Source of the DNA: Streptomyces tsukubensis
Lineage (GTDB): Bacteria > Actinomycetota > Actinomycetes > Streptomycetales > Streptomycetaceae
Direction: 5' to 3'
Length of the DNA stretch: 64,000 nt
NCBI RefSeq assembly: GCF_003932715.1
Contig: NZ_CP020700.1
Location: 6,656,501 to 6,720,500 of the forward strand
Part shown: in pieces, positions 8,901 through 17,632 of the stretch
How positions within the stretch are numbered: the stretch's first letter is position 1
Layout: each line of letters starts with the position of its first letter
Program-made: the position numbers and the translations under genes
Notes under the pieces: model-generated
Told to the model about the DNA's origin: nothing
The model's input: only the letters and a program-made list of their open reading frames with translations
Databases searched by the model: none

Positions 8901-9812
8901 TCAGGGTTCCGGCGGGCCGTCGATCAGCCTGCCCCCGGCGTCGTACACCCAGGGGTTCGCCGTGCAGCCCTTCAACCCCTTTATCTGCTGCATCATCGCC
9001 GGGGCCGGGCGGCCCCGGCCCGGGCAGCCTCGGTGGCCGTGGCCCAGGACATGACCGGCCTCGTGGTTGATGATCAGGGCGTGGTAGTCGTCCGGCCGGC
9101 CGAGGTACTGGGGGCTGAGCTCTATCCACCGGCGGACGTTGACCACCAGATGCGGGGCGCCGGCACAGTTGACCTGCCCCCTGGTCTTCAGACCCCACTG
9201 GCCGCAGAGGCGGTCGGTGGTGCCGGGGGAGACGATGTGGATCAGCATGTCGTACGGGGGCGATCCGACCCGCTGGAAGGAGGCGGCGCCCTGCCGGGTC
9301 CAGCCGCGGGGGTCGCGGAGGATGCCGTCGATCTCGGCGGCGACGTCGTCGACGTCCAGCCCCGTGCCGTGCTCCAGTTTCACCCCGTACCGGACGAGCC
9401 GCCCCTTGGTGCCCGCCCGGGGCCCGGTGCCCTTGGCCCAGGTGTACGTTCCGGGCCCGTTGACCGCATAGCGGATCCGCTCGGCCGGCCGGTCCTCGCC
9501 GCGCGAGCGCGTTTCGCCGGAGGCCGCGACGGAGGCGGAGGCGCGCGGCGGGGGAGCGGACGCGGTGCGCGCGGGTCCGCCATCCACCGCCGGGGGCGCG
9601 GCCCGGTCCTCCGTCGGTTCGTCGGCCGGCAGCAGGGTGAGACCGGCCCAGCCCACCGCGGCCGTACAGAGGATCAGCAGCAGTACCCGGAGCGCCGTCG
9701 CGGTGGACGAGCGGCGGCCCCGCCGGGCCCGCCGGCCGCCCCGGGGCGCCGTCGCGGTGGAGGAGCGGCGGCGGCCGGGACGGGAAGCGGTCGTGAGCCG
9801 GCGGTCAGCCAT
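8901..9812 (-). CDS. DUF3152 membrane-anchored putative zinc metalloprotease
   Basis: A 303-residue protein. It has a basic N-terminus, one membrane segment ('LRVLLLILCTAAVGWAGLTLL', about residues 41-61), a Pro/Ala-rich linker and then the DUF3152 domain. Near residue 250 it carries HEAGHVLGHGH, the extended HExxHxxGxxH zinc signature of metzincin-type peptidases, followed by 'PAPAMMQQ', which may be the Met-turn. The domain would face the outside. The N-terminal cytoplasmic part contains a tandem duplication (RRRSSTATAP / GRRSSTATAL) that is also visible as a ~50-bp-spaced repeat in the DNA (9700-9785). It converges on the amidotransferase gene with a 33-bp gap. The physiological substrate is unknown. 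Confidence 0.85.
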   Translation of the reverse strand: MADRRLTTASRPGRRRSSTATAPRGGRRARRGRRSSTATALRVLLLILCTAAVGWAGLTLLPADEPTEDRAAPPAVDGGPARTASAPPPRASASVAASGETRSRGEDRPAERIRYAVNGPGTYTWAKGTGPRAGTKGRLVRYGVKLEHGTGLDVDDVAAEIDGILRDPRGWTRQGAASFQRVGSPPYDMLIHIVSPGTTDRLCGQWGLKTRGQVNCAGAPHLVVNVRRWIELSPQYLGRPDDYHALIINHEAGHVLGHGHRGCPGRGRPAPAMMQQIKGLKGCTANPWVYDAGGRLIDGPPEP

Positions 9813-10001
9813 GGGAGTTCAGCCTTCGTCGGGGACGTTCGGAGCGGGCCGGATCCGTCCGTACGGCGCCCGCCGGACCGCTGCGACCCCGGCCGGTGCC
9901 CGATGCGGCGGAAGCGCCGCGGCCCTGCTCTCCGGTCGGTGTACGGCGCCGGGCGGCGGTCACGGCCCGCGCACAGTCCACGCGAAGAAGCGTGCGATCA
10001 C

Positions 10002-10021
10002 GGTGAGCGTATCCGCTCACC
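10002..10021. promoter_or_regulatory. Inverted repeat upstream of the two-component operon
   Basis: A perfect 8-bp inverted repeat GGTGAGCG-tatc-CGCTCACC lies 64 bp before the response regulator start. It has no T-run, so a terminator is unlikely. The size and position suit a dimeric regulator site, perhaps autoregulation by the OmpR-type protein. Both the DUF3152 gene (leftward) and the two-component genes (rightward) start from this region. Confidence 0.5.
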
Positions 10022-10084
10022 TGCTTTTCACATCGGACGCGGATACTTGATCCGGACCAACGCGGTGAGGAACGGTGGGAACGC

Positions 10085-10741
10085 ATGAGGGTGCTGGTGG
10101 TCGAGGACGAGGAGCTGCTCGCCGGGGCGATGGCCGAGGGGCTGCGCGACGAAGGGCTGGCGGTCGACGTCGTCCACGACGGGGAGGCCGCACTGGAGAA
10201 CCTGGCGGTGCACGCGTACGACGTGATGGTGCTCGACCGGGACCTCCCCCTGGTCCACGGTGACGAGGTGCTCCGCCGTACCGTCGCGTCCGGCGCGGAG
10301 GTACGGGTGCTGATGCTGACGGTCTCCACCACCGTCGCCGAACGGGTCGCGGGTCTCGGCCTGGGCGCCGACGACTATCTGACCAAGCCGTTCGCGTTCG
10401 CCGAACTCGTCGCCCGGATCCGGGCGCTGGGCCGCCGCTCGCGGCCCGCCGTACCGCCCGTACTGGAGCGGGCCGGCATCAGACTCGACCCGCATCTGCG
10501 GCAGACCACCCGCGACGGCCGGTACATCGCCCTGTCCCGCAAGGAGTTCGCGGTGCTGGAGGAGCTGCTCCGCGCCGACGGCGCGCCCGTTTCGGCGGAG
10601 GCGCTGCTGGAGCGCGCCTGGGACCAGAACGTGGATCCGTTCACCACCGTCGTCCGGGTCACCATGCGCTCCCTGCGGCGCAAGCTCGGCGGCGATCCCG
10701 TCATCGAGACGCTGACCGGCGTGGGTTACCGCATCCGATGA
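10085..10741 (+). CDS. OmpR/PhoB-family response regulator
   Basis: 218 residues in two domains. The receiver (1-115) has the acidic pocket 'VVEDEE', phospho-acceptor Asp51 in 'VMVLDRDLP', a Thr in 'MLTVS' and Lys in 'LTKPF'. The C-terminal winged helix (about 125-218) shows 'ALSRKEFAVLEELL' and 'TVVRVTMRSLRRKLGG...IETLTGVGYRIR', the OmpR DNA-binding hallmark. It is a cytoplasmic DNA-binding regulator controlled by the downstream kinase, whose gene overlaps it by 4 bp (ATGA). An 8-bp inverted repeat upstream may be its own target. The sensed signal is unknown. Confidence 0.95.
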   Translation: MRVLVVEDEELLAGAMAEGLRDEGLAVDVVHDGEAALENLAVHAYDVMVLDRDLPLVHGDEVLRRTVASGAEVRVLMLTVSTTVAERVAGLGLGADDYLTKPFAFAELVARIRALGRRSRPAVPPVLERAGIRLDPHLRQTTRDGRYIALSRKEFAVLEELLRADGAPVSAEALLERAWDQNVDPFTTVVRVTMRSLRRKLGGDPVIETLTGVGYRIR

Positions 10742-12108
10742 TCCTGCGCGCGCTCGGCGGCAGCCTGCGGGTCCGGCTGACGGCCGTCTTCGGTCTGATG
10801 TTCTTCGTCGCGGGCGCGGCGATCTTCGGCGGGGCGCTGATCCTGGTGGGGAACAGCATGCAGTACACCTTGTCGCTGCCGTTCCCCACCGTGGAGCGGA
10901 CGGCGGGCTCTTCGGTGTCGCAGACGCCGCAGGGACCCGGCCCCCGTCCCGAAACGTCGCCCGAAACGTCGCCCGAGACCCCGCCCCCGGCCACGATCCG
11001 GCCGACGGACCTCCCGACGGACCTGTCCACGGACCGGCCGACGGATCTGCCGACGGAGAAGCTCGGCGGAGGGTTCGCCGTCCCGGCCGACGGCCGTCCG
11101 GAGAACCAGGGCATCACCATCGACCCGGCGTCACGGGACCATGTCCTCGCCACCATGCAGACCAATCTCATGGCCAAGGGCGGGCTGACGGTGCTCGTCG
11201 TCGGGGTGATCGCCACCACCATGGGCTGGCTGGTGGCCGGACGGCTGCTGCGCCCGCTCAACCGGATCACCTCCACCGCGGAGCGGATCGCGGGCCGCAC
11301 CCTGCACCAGCGCATCGGCCTCGACGAGCCGCCCGGTGAGGTGAAACGGCTCGCCGACTCCTTCGACAGCATGCTGGACCGGCTGGACCAGGCCTTCGCC
11401 GGGCAGGACCGGTTCATCGCCAACGCCGCCCATGAGCTCAAGACCCCGCTGGCGGTGGGCCGGACCCTGGTCGAAGTCGCGGTCGCCCGGCGCAACGCGC
11501 CCCCCGAGGTACGTCAGCTCGGGGAGAACCTCCTCGCGGTGAACGAGCGCCACGAGCGGCTGATCGACGCGCTGCTCACCCTGGCCCGGGCGGAGAGCGC
11601 CCCGGCCGAGAGCCACCCCGTCGACCTGGCGGCCGTCGCGGAGTCCGTCCTCACCCACACGGCCGCCGACGCGCAGCGCCGCAGACTGCAGGTGCAGCGG
11701 ATCCTGGCGCCCGCGCCCGCACTCGGTGATCCGGTGCTGCTCGAACAACTCGTCCGCAACCTCGTGGACAACGCGGTCAAGTACAACGTCCCGGACGGGG
11801 TGCTCAGCGTGCACACCGGGACCGGACCGCTCGGCGCGTACATCGCGGTCGGCAATACCGGTGCCGTCATCGAAGCCCATGAGATCCCGGTGCTGTTCGA
11901 GCCGTTCCGGAGACTGACCGACCGGGTCGGTTCGGCGCGCGGCAGCGGGCTCGGGCTCTCCATCGTGCGGGCGGTGGCCCGTGCCCACCAGGGCGACACC
12001 ACCGCCGAACCCAGGGCCGGAGGGGGACTCACCGTCACCGCGACGCTGCCCCTGCCGAAGGGCGCGCACCACGGTCCGGCCGCGGCAACTGGGCGTCACC
12101 GGCGGTGA
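10738..12108 (+). CDS. Membrane sensor histidine kinase
   Basis: 456 residues, translationally coupled to the response regulator. It has a first membrane helix at about 15-37, an extracytoplasmic segment of ~110 residues, a second helix at about 150-170, then HAMP, HisKA with 'FIANAAHELKTPLAV' (phospho-acceptor His232) and a HATPase domain ('LVRNLVDNAVKYN', 'RGSGLGLSIVRAVARAH'). The external segment is unusual: residues 71-107 are a low-complexity Pro/Thr/Glu/Asp stretch with repeats (ETSPETSPET, then PTDLPTDLSTDRPTDLPTE). It probably acts as a wall-spanning spacer or glycosylated stalk rather than a folded sensor. The partner is the OmpR-type regulator just upstream. Confidence 0.95.
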   Translation: MILRALGGSLRVRLTAVFGLMFFVAGAAIFGGALILVGNSMQYTLSLPFPTVERTAGSSVSQTPQGPGPRPETSPETSPETPPPATIRPTDLPTDLSTDRPTDLPTEKLGGGFAVPADGRPENQGITIDPASRDHVLATMQTNLMAKGGLTVLVVGVIATTMGWLVAGRLLRPLNRITSTAERIAGRTLHQRIGLDEPPGEVKRLADSFDSMLDRLDQAFAGQDRFIANAAHELKTPLAVGRTLVEVAVARRNAPPEVRQLGENLLAVNERHERLIDALLTLARAESAPAESHPVDLAAVAESVLTHTAADAQRRRLQVQRILAPAPALGDPVLLEQLVRNLVDNAVKYNVPDGVLSVHTGTGPLGAYIAVGNTGAVIEAHEIPVLFEPFRRLTDRVGSARGSGLGLSIVRAVARAHQGDTTAEPRAGGGLTVTATLPLPKGAHHGPAAATGRHRR

Positions 12109-12491
12109 GCTGACCCCGGGGCGGCCGTGGTGGACGTTCCGGCGCCCGCCGGGCCGGGCGGTTCGGCCGGCCACGGTCCGGCTGCGGCAACGTGCCTTCG
12201 GATGGACCCCGGCATCACCCCGCATGGCCGGAGTGGCACATGGCACATCGGGTGGACGTGGTGTTTAGATCCGTATGCGTACTTTGCGCACCTCGCCCGT
12301 ACGCCCGCTTCGTCCCTGGCGTCACTGCGTCAGGTTGAAAGCGGTCCGGACGAAGGGGTCCGGGCCGGTAGCGGGCCGGCGGGCGGCGAACCCGCTCAGG
12401 TGCGAGGGCGTATGTACGCACGACGAATCCGGCTTTTATCACGACCAGGCGACAGGTGTGTCCTGCCGTCTCCGCAGTAAGGGTTCTTCAC
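12109..12491. other. Intergenic region upstream of the P450/terpene cyclase operon
   Basis: 383 bp with no convincing coding frame. It holds an inverted repeat GCGTA-tg-TACGC at 12408-12419, about 75 bp before the P450 start, which could be a regulator site. A lower-GC patch (GGCTTTTATCACG at about 12430) follows and could contain the operon promoter. Confidence in both is low. Confidence 0.35.
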
Positions 12492-13853
12492 GTGAGCACG
12501 ACAATTGTTGCGTCCGAGCGCCGTTCCTACCGCCTCGGCCGGGCGCCGGGCGGCGTCCCCCTGCTGGGCAACGCCCTCCAGCTCTTCCGCACCCCCCTCG
12601 ACTATCTGCCCGGACTGCGCCACGAGGGAGACCTCGTCCGGCTGAAGATCGGCACCAGTACGGCGTACATGGCCTGTACCCACGACGTCGTCCAGGAAGT
12701 GCTGCACAACCCGCGGACGTTCGACAAGGGCGGCGAGTTCATCGACACGATGAAACTGCTGCTCGGCGACGGCGTCGGCACCTGCCCCGCCGCCAAGCAC
12801 CGGCGGCAGCGGCGCTTCATCCAGCCCGCGTTCCAGCGCGACCGGCTCGACCACTACTGCAGGCTGATGCACGACGAGGTCACCGCCCTGGCGGGCTCCT
12901 GGCGGCCGGGCGCCGTCATCGACGCCGGTACGGAAATGAGCAGGCTCACCACCCGGGTCACCGCCCGCATGATGTTCTCCGCCGATATCGCCGCCGACGC
13001 CGTCACCGCGGTGCAACGCAACTTCCCCGTCGTCTGGAAGGGCGTCTACCGGCGGATGGTCATCCCCCTGCCGCTGCTCCACGCCCTGCCCACCCCGGCC
13101 AATATCCGGTTCACCAGGGCCCTTCGGCGGCTCGACGACGTCATCATCCGGATGCTCGACACCTACCGCCGTGACACCGCCGACCGCGACGACCTGCTGA
13201 CGGTCCTGCTCACCGCCCGCGACGAACGCGGCATCGGACTGACCGACACCGAGATCCACGACGAGCTGATGACCGTGCTCGCGGCCGGAGTCGAAACCCC
13301 CGCCTCCGGTCTTACCTGGGCCTTCCATCTGCTGGCGGAGAACCCCGACGTGGAGCGGAAGCTGCTGGCCGAGGTCGATGCCGTCCTCGGCGGCCGCCCG
13401 GCCAGCGCCGCGGACCTGTCCGCCCTCCCGTACACCCAGCGGGTCGTCGCCGAAGCGCTCCGCCTCTACCCGCCGGTCTGGTTCATCACCCGGCGGGCCG
13501 TCACCGACACCCGGCTGGCCGGACACCCCGTACCCGCCGGTTCCAGCATCGTGTTCAGCCCGTACGCGCTCCACCGGGACCCGGACGTCTTCCGCGACCC
13601 CGAACGCTTCGACCCGGACCGCTGGCTGCCCGAGAACGCGTGCGAACTGCCCCGCAACGCCACCATCACCTTCGGCGGCGGCAGCCGCAAGTGTCTCGGC
13701 GACGTCCTGGCCAACCAGGAGGTCACCCTCGCCCTCGCCTCCATCACGGCCGCCTGGCGGCTGCGCCCGCTGCCCGGCCACCGGATCCGCCCGGTGGCCA
13801 AGGCCGAACTGACCACCGGTCCGCTGCCCATGACGACGGAGGCCCGCTCATGA
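12492..13853 (+). CDS. Cytochrome P450, probable terpene oxidase
   Basis: About 453 residues from the GTG at 12492 (GTAAGGG upstream); the open frame extends back to 12456. P450 hallmarks are all present: I-helix 'AAGVETPASGLTW' with the Glu-Thr pair, ExxR in 'VAEALRLYPPV', and heme loop 'FGGGSRKCLG' with the axial Cys. The N-terminal 'RAPGGVPLLGNALQLFRTPLDYLPGL' and overall style resemble bacterial sesquiterpene oxygenases such as pentalenene oxygenase and CYP170. The terpene cyclase gene starts in its stop codon (4-bp overlap), so it most likely hydroxylates the cyclase product, using ferredoxin partners encoded elsewhere. The exact product cannot be read from sequence. Confidence 0.93.
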   Translation: MSTTIVASERRSYRLGRAPGGVPLLGNALQLFRTPLDYLPGLRHEGDLVRLKIGTSTAYMACTHDVVQEVLHNPRTFDKGGEFIDTMKLLLGDGVGTCPAAKHRRQRRFIQPAFQRDRLDHYCRLMHDEVTALAGSWRPGAVIDAGTEMSRLTTRVTARMMFSADIAADAVTAVQRNFPVVWKGVYRRMVIPLPLLHALPTPANIRFTRALRRLDDVIIRMLDTYRRDTADRDDLLTVLLTARDERGIGLTDTEIHDELMTVLAAGVETPASGLTWAFHLLAENPDVERKLLAEVDAVLGGRPASAADLSALPYTQRVVAEALRLYPPVWFITRRAVTDTRLAGHPVPAGSSIVFSPYALHRDPDVFRDPERFDPDRWLPENACELPRNATITFGGGSRKCLGDVLANQEVTLALASITAAWRLRPLPGHRIRPVAKAELTTGPLPMTTEARS

Positions 13854-15304
13854 CCCCCACCCTCGCCGCGGCGGGCGGTCCCCGCCCGCTGCACCCCGCG
13901 CAGCCCCCGTACGCCCCCCACCCCGGGTACGCCCCCGACCACTTCCGGGGCCCGGACGTCCCGCCCGTCCATCCCTTCCAGCCGGCCCACCACCTCCCCG
14001 ACGGGCACCCCGCCGACGGTCCCGCCGCGGCCGCGCACCCCGACCCGGGCAACGACCCCACCCGGGTCGCCGACCCCGCCACCGGCGCCCTCCTCGACCT
14101 CTGGCCCGGACCCGACCACCCCCTGCTCGCCCTCCAGCCCCATGTCTCCCCCTGGCTGGAGCACCTCGAAGCCTCCGTCATGGGCTGGGCCGACGCCTAC
14201 GACCTCCTCGACAGCCCGGCCGCCCGCGACCGGCTCGCCCGCAGCCATCTCGGCGCCCTGATCGCCCGCTCCTACCCCGCCATGGGACTGCACCGCGCCG
14301 ACGCCGTCGCCGGCTGGTTCACCTGGGCGTTCGTCATCGACGACTGCCACGACCGGCAGCCCGAGGGCCAGATCGACTACGACTCGTCCGCCTTCCGCAT
14401 GCTCCGGTTGCTCACCCCCGACGCCACCCTGCCCGCCACCACCACCGCCAGCAGGCTCGACGCGATACTGGCCCGGGTCTGGCACGACCTGGCCCGCGAC
14501 CGGAGCGCGGCCTGGCGAATGCGCTTCACCCTCCATATGACCCATTTCCTGGCCGCGTTCAAATACGAGTCCCTCAACCGCCGCCACCACCACACCCCCG
14601 GCCTCCTGGGCTACACCCAGCTGCGCCGCGCCTCCGGCGGGATCACCCCCTCCCTCGACCTGCTGGAGGTCGCGTCCGACCGGGAGATCCCCCCGCTGCT
14701 CCATGAGACCGACCAGTTCCAGACGATGTTCAAATGCGCCTCCGACGTCGTCGTCTGGGTCAACGACATCGTCTCCCTCCGCAAGGAACTCGTCGCGGGC
14801 GAGACCACGAACGGGGTCCTCGTCCTCGCCAGGGAGCGCGGCGGCGGCCTCCAGGACGCCATCGACGCCGTCTACGGCCGGGTGGGCGGCTGGGTCGCCG
14901 CATTCCGGCAGGCGCGCGAGGAACTGCGGGCGCTCTCCGGGCAGTGGCTCGGCCTCACCCGCGGCGAACGGCACGCCGTCGAGTCGTACGCAGACGGTAT
15001 GGAGGCCTGGATGCGCGGCAACCTCGACTGGTCCTTCTCCTCCGACCGCTACCGGCGGGCCGACGGGGTGCGGCTGACCAGCGACACCGATCTGGTACGG
15101 GGCGGGGCACCGGGCCACCCGGACGGTACGGCCACCGGATACGCCCGGCCGTACGCGTCCGCCCACGGCCAGCAGCGGCCCGGGCCCGGCTACGGCCACG
15201 GGCTGCCGGCCGGGCCCGGCCACGGCCCCCTCCAGACCCCGGTGCACGGCACCGGCCGGTCCTGGTACGAACCCGCCCGCCGGGACCACGTCGAGGCCTC
15301 ATGA
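13850..15304 (+). CDS. Class I terpene cyclase with disordered N- and C-terminal extensions
   Basis: 484 residues. The catalytic core (about 80-400) has the Asp-rich motif DDCHD (164-168), the pyrophosphate sensor 'RRASGG', and the NSE triad 'NDIVSLRKE' (Asn305, Ser309, Glu313) that bind Mg2+-diphosphate. It would cyclise a prenyl diphosphate (farnesyl or geranyl diphosphate) in the cytosol. About 80 N-terminal and 90 C-terminal residues are rich in Pro, His, Gly and Tyr, are predicted disordered and are longer than in a typical ~340-residue bacterial sesquiterpene cyclase. The start overlaps the P450 stop (ATGA), giving coupled translation. I cannot assign it to geosmin, epi-isozizaene or pentalenene synthase. 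Confidence 0.92.
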   Translation: MTPTLAAAGGPRPLHPAQPPYAPHPGYAPDHFRGPDVPPVHPFQPAHHLPDGHPADGPAAAAHPDPGNDPTRVADPATGALLDLWPGPDHPLLALQPHVSPWLEHLEASVMGWADAYDLLDSPAARDRLARSHLGALIARSYPAMGLHRADAVAGWFTWAFVIDDCHDRQPEGQIDYDSSAFRMLRLLTPDATLPATTTASRLDAILARVWHDLARDRSAAWRMRFTLHMTHFLAAFKYESLNRRHHHTPGLLGYTQLRRASGGITPSLDLLEVASDREIPPLLHETDQFQTMFKCASDVVVWVNDIVSLRKELVAGETTNGVLVLARERGGGLQDAIDAVYGRVGGWVAAFRQAREELRALSGQWLGLTRGERHAVESYADGMEAWMRGNLDWSFSSDRYRRADGVRLTSDTDLVRGGAPGHPDGTATGYARPYASAHGQQRPGPGYGHGLPAGPGHGPLQTPVHGTGRSWYEPARRDHVEAS

Positions 15305-15479
15305 CCGCCCGGCCCTGAAGCGGGGTCCGGGAAGTAGCGCCGCCCCCGGAGGGCGTTGCGGGCCGGACGGGCCCGGAGCCACCGCCGGGGCGAGGACGGG
15401 CAAAGAGTGTCCAACCACGCCCCGGCGGCGTTTCCCATGGCATACGATCCTGCCCCTCCACCCAGAACGGGAGCCGACT

Positions 15480-17237
15480 GTGACCCGTATCGCGGTACCC
15501 GGCCCAGCAGGTGCGGAGCCGGGCGGGGCCCGATTACGCAGACGAGAACCGGTACCCCCCGCGGCCAGCGACGCCTGCCGCTACCTCTGCGCCGGAGTAC
15601 ACGCCGACGACCGCTTCCGCTCCGCCGTCATCGACGAACTCTCCGTCCACGAGGAGCGGTTCACCGCCCCCTCCTTCGGTATCGACGCGGCCCGCATCCT
15701 GGCCCATGCCACCTACGCCCGCCGCCGCGAACTGGGCTGGGCCCTCGCCGTCCTGGCGGTCTGGGTCCTCGCCGTCCCCCTGGCCGGCGGCTACTTCGTC
15801 GTCCTCCTCTGCCCCGGGATCGTCCTCGCACTGCTCGCCTGGGCCGATTCCGCGATCGCCAAGTCCTCCGCGCTCGCCCGGGGCGCCGTGGCCCTGGTCC
15901 GCTGGTCGGCCCGGCTGCTGCTGGCCTACGTCCTGGCGCTGCTCCTCTGGGACGGCATCGCCGACCAACTGGACGACGGCAGCTACCGGAGCGGCTTCGG
16001 CATCCCGACCGCCCTCTCCCTCCCGTACCTCGTCTTCGACGAGCGGCCCCGCAGCTACGGGCTGCTGGCGGTCTTCTTCTACGCCCTGCTGGTGTTCCTC
16101 GTCGGGCTGCGCCACGGCCAGTCCGCCCAGGTGCTGACCGGACCGCTGTCGGCCACCGGATTCCGCGATCAGGAAGCCGACCCCGCGGAGCGCTCCGCCC
16201 CGCCCCACACCCGGCGGCGGATGGCGGAGATCCGCCACGAACAGCACGCGAAACTCGTCATGTACCACTCCGACAACCCGTTCCGGGGCGCGGGGCGGGC
16301 GTTCCAGCCGTGGACCCTCTCCGTGGAGCTGCGGCCCCGGAAGGACACCACCCCGGAGGCGCTGGACAACCGGACCGTACTGGACCGGGTCCGCCCGCTC
16401 GTCGACGCGCTCACCGTCCCCTCGCCGCACGATTCGCCCCGGGCCGCCGACGCGGTCCGCGACCGGCTGCGGGAACTCCGCACCGACGAGGTCGTCTTCC
16501 TCCCGGCCGACGGAATCGACAGCAGGGAAGCCGCACCCTACGATCCGGCCGAGGCCGAGGATCACCACCTGGCGGCCGTCGAGGAGGGCGGCGAGGCCCG
16601 CCGGCACTTCCTGCGGATCCGGGTCGGCGGCTGGTACGAGGACGTCGTCGTCACCGTCTTCGTCCGGGTGCACACCCAGGGCGGCATGCTGGTCCTGGAG
16701 GTCGCCCCGCACGTACTGATGCCGGTACGGAACACCTTCCGCGAAGCGGAACGCGAGGCCCACCGGTATCTCGCGGGCGGCACCCTCGGCCGGGTCGCCT
16801 GGGCGGTCGCCCATACGCCCGCCGGTCTGACCTCGTCCGTGCGGACGGTCTACCGCGCGGCGCTCGCCGCCTGGGAGCGGAGCACCGGCGGCCACCGCTG
16901 GGCCCTCCCCGAGGGTCCGGCGGTGGCCGTGCGGGAACTGGGCGCCCAGGGCGTCGGCTCGCTGTTCCAGCAGATGGACGTATTGCGCTATCTGCAGAGC
17001 ATCCAGGACCGGATCAGCGAGGGAGTCAAGGACGCACTGCGGGACGCGGGCTGGCAGACCGACGAGTTCGAACAGAAGATCGTCCACGTCAACGGCGGCG
17101 TGTACATCGAGTCGGCGCACAACAGCGCCTTCGGCTTCGGAGAGCAGAGCACGGCACACGTCGGCAACGTCGGCAACGTCAATGACGCGAGTGGCTTCGG
17201 CAAGGGGGAACGGCATGGCCGCAAGGCGAACGACTGA
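15480..17237 (+). CDS. Multi-pass membrane protein with C-terminal amyloid-like motif
   Basis: 585 residues, GTG start after GGGAGCCGACT. I see about four membrane helices (86-103, 104-121, 140-158, 193-210), then a large cytoplasmic part of unknown fold. A possibly helical segment 'QQMDVLRYLQSIQDRISEGVKDALRDAGW' comes before a short Gly/Ser/His/Asn-rich tail. The tail holds 'GGVYIESAHNSAFGFG' and 'EQSTAHVGNVGNVN' (about 539-567). A clearly related segment opens the next protein (10 of 19 positions identical). This pairing resembles bacterial amyloid signalling motifs, in which two proteins talk through matching short beta-forming stretches. That is inference. It heads a cluster that ends in a Ser/Thr kinase. 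Confidence 0.82.
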   Translation: MTRIAVPGPAGAEPGGARLRRREPVPPAASDACRYLCAGVHADDRFRSAVIDELSVHEERFTAPSFGIDAARILAHATYARRRELGWALAVLAVWVLAVPLAGGYFVVLLCPGIVLALLAWADSAIAKSSALARGAVALVRWSARLLLAYVLALLLWDGIADQLDDGSYRSGFGIPTALSLPYLVFDERPRSYGLLAVFFYALLVFLVGLRHGQSAQVLTGPLSATGFRDQEADPAERSAPPHTRRRMAEIRHEQHAKLVMYHSDNPFRGAGRAFQPWTLSVELRPRKDTTPEALDNRTVLDRVRPLVDALTVPSPHDSPRAADAVRDRLRELRTDEVVFLPADGIDSREAAPYDPAEAEDHHLAAVEEGGEARRHFLRIRVGGWYEDVVVTVFVRVHTQGGMLVLEVAPHVLMPVRNTFREAEREAHRYLAGGTLGRVAWAVAHTPAGLTSSVRTVYRAALAAWERSTGGHRWALPEGPAVAVRELGAQGVGSLFQQMDVLRYLQSIQDRISEGVKDALRDAGWQTDEFEQKIVHVNGGVYIESAHNSAFGFGEQSTAHVGNVGNVNDASGFGKGERHGRKAND

Positions 17238-17631
17238 CGGCGGCGGGGACACGGAGCCCACCGGCACCCCGGGCCCTTCGGTCCATATCGGTACGGTGTC
17301 CCACAGCGCCATGACCTTCGGCGCCGGCAGCACGGCGTCGACCGTCAACCACACCGCCGGTGCGGTGGTCGACGACCCGGTGCAGCGCGAACTGCTGGCG
17401 GCGGTCCGGGCGCTCCGCGCCGATCTGGAACGGCTCGTCGCCACGGCGGGCACCGAAATCCTGGACGCCGAACTCGTCGCCGCCGAGGACGAGATCACCG
17501 CATCGGGCGCGGCGGGACCGGCCCGGCTGGAACGGCTCCGAGGCGCGCTGACCACCGCGGGCGAATGGGTCGGGGTCCTGGGCTCCGGAGTCGCCGTGGC
17601 GGAGCTGGTCACGGCCCTCACCGGAGGCTGA
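17215..17631 (+). CDS. Small protein with N-terminal amyloid-like motif, partner of the upstream membrane protein
   Basis: 138 residues. ATG at 17215 has an excellent AAGGGGGAAC ribosome site and lies 23 bp inside the upstream gene; an ATG at 17182 is possible but less well placed. After a disordered leader, residues 22-48 ('SVHIGTVSHSAMTFGAGST' and on) align with the tail of the upstream protein and include VHIG, reminiscent of the V/I-Q-V/I-G core of RHIM-type motifs. The rest is an alpha-helical domain ('LLAAVRALRADLERLVATAG', 'LERLRGALTTAGEWVGVLGSG') of a type common in Streptomyces proteins of unknown function. No enzyme motif is visible. Overlap and motif pairing suggest it binds the membrane protein. 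Confidence 0.82.
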   Translation: MAARRTTDGGGDTEPTGTPGPSVHIGTVSHSAMTFGAGSTASTVNHTAGAVVDDPVQRELLAAVRALRADLERLVATAGTEILDAELVAAEDEITASGAAGPARLERLRGALTTAGEWVGVLGSGVAVAELVTALTGG

Positions 17632-17632
17632 G

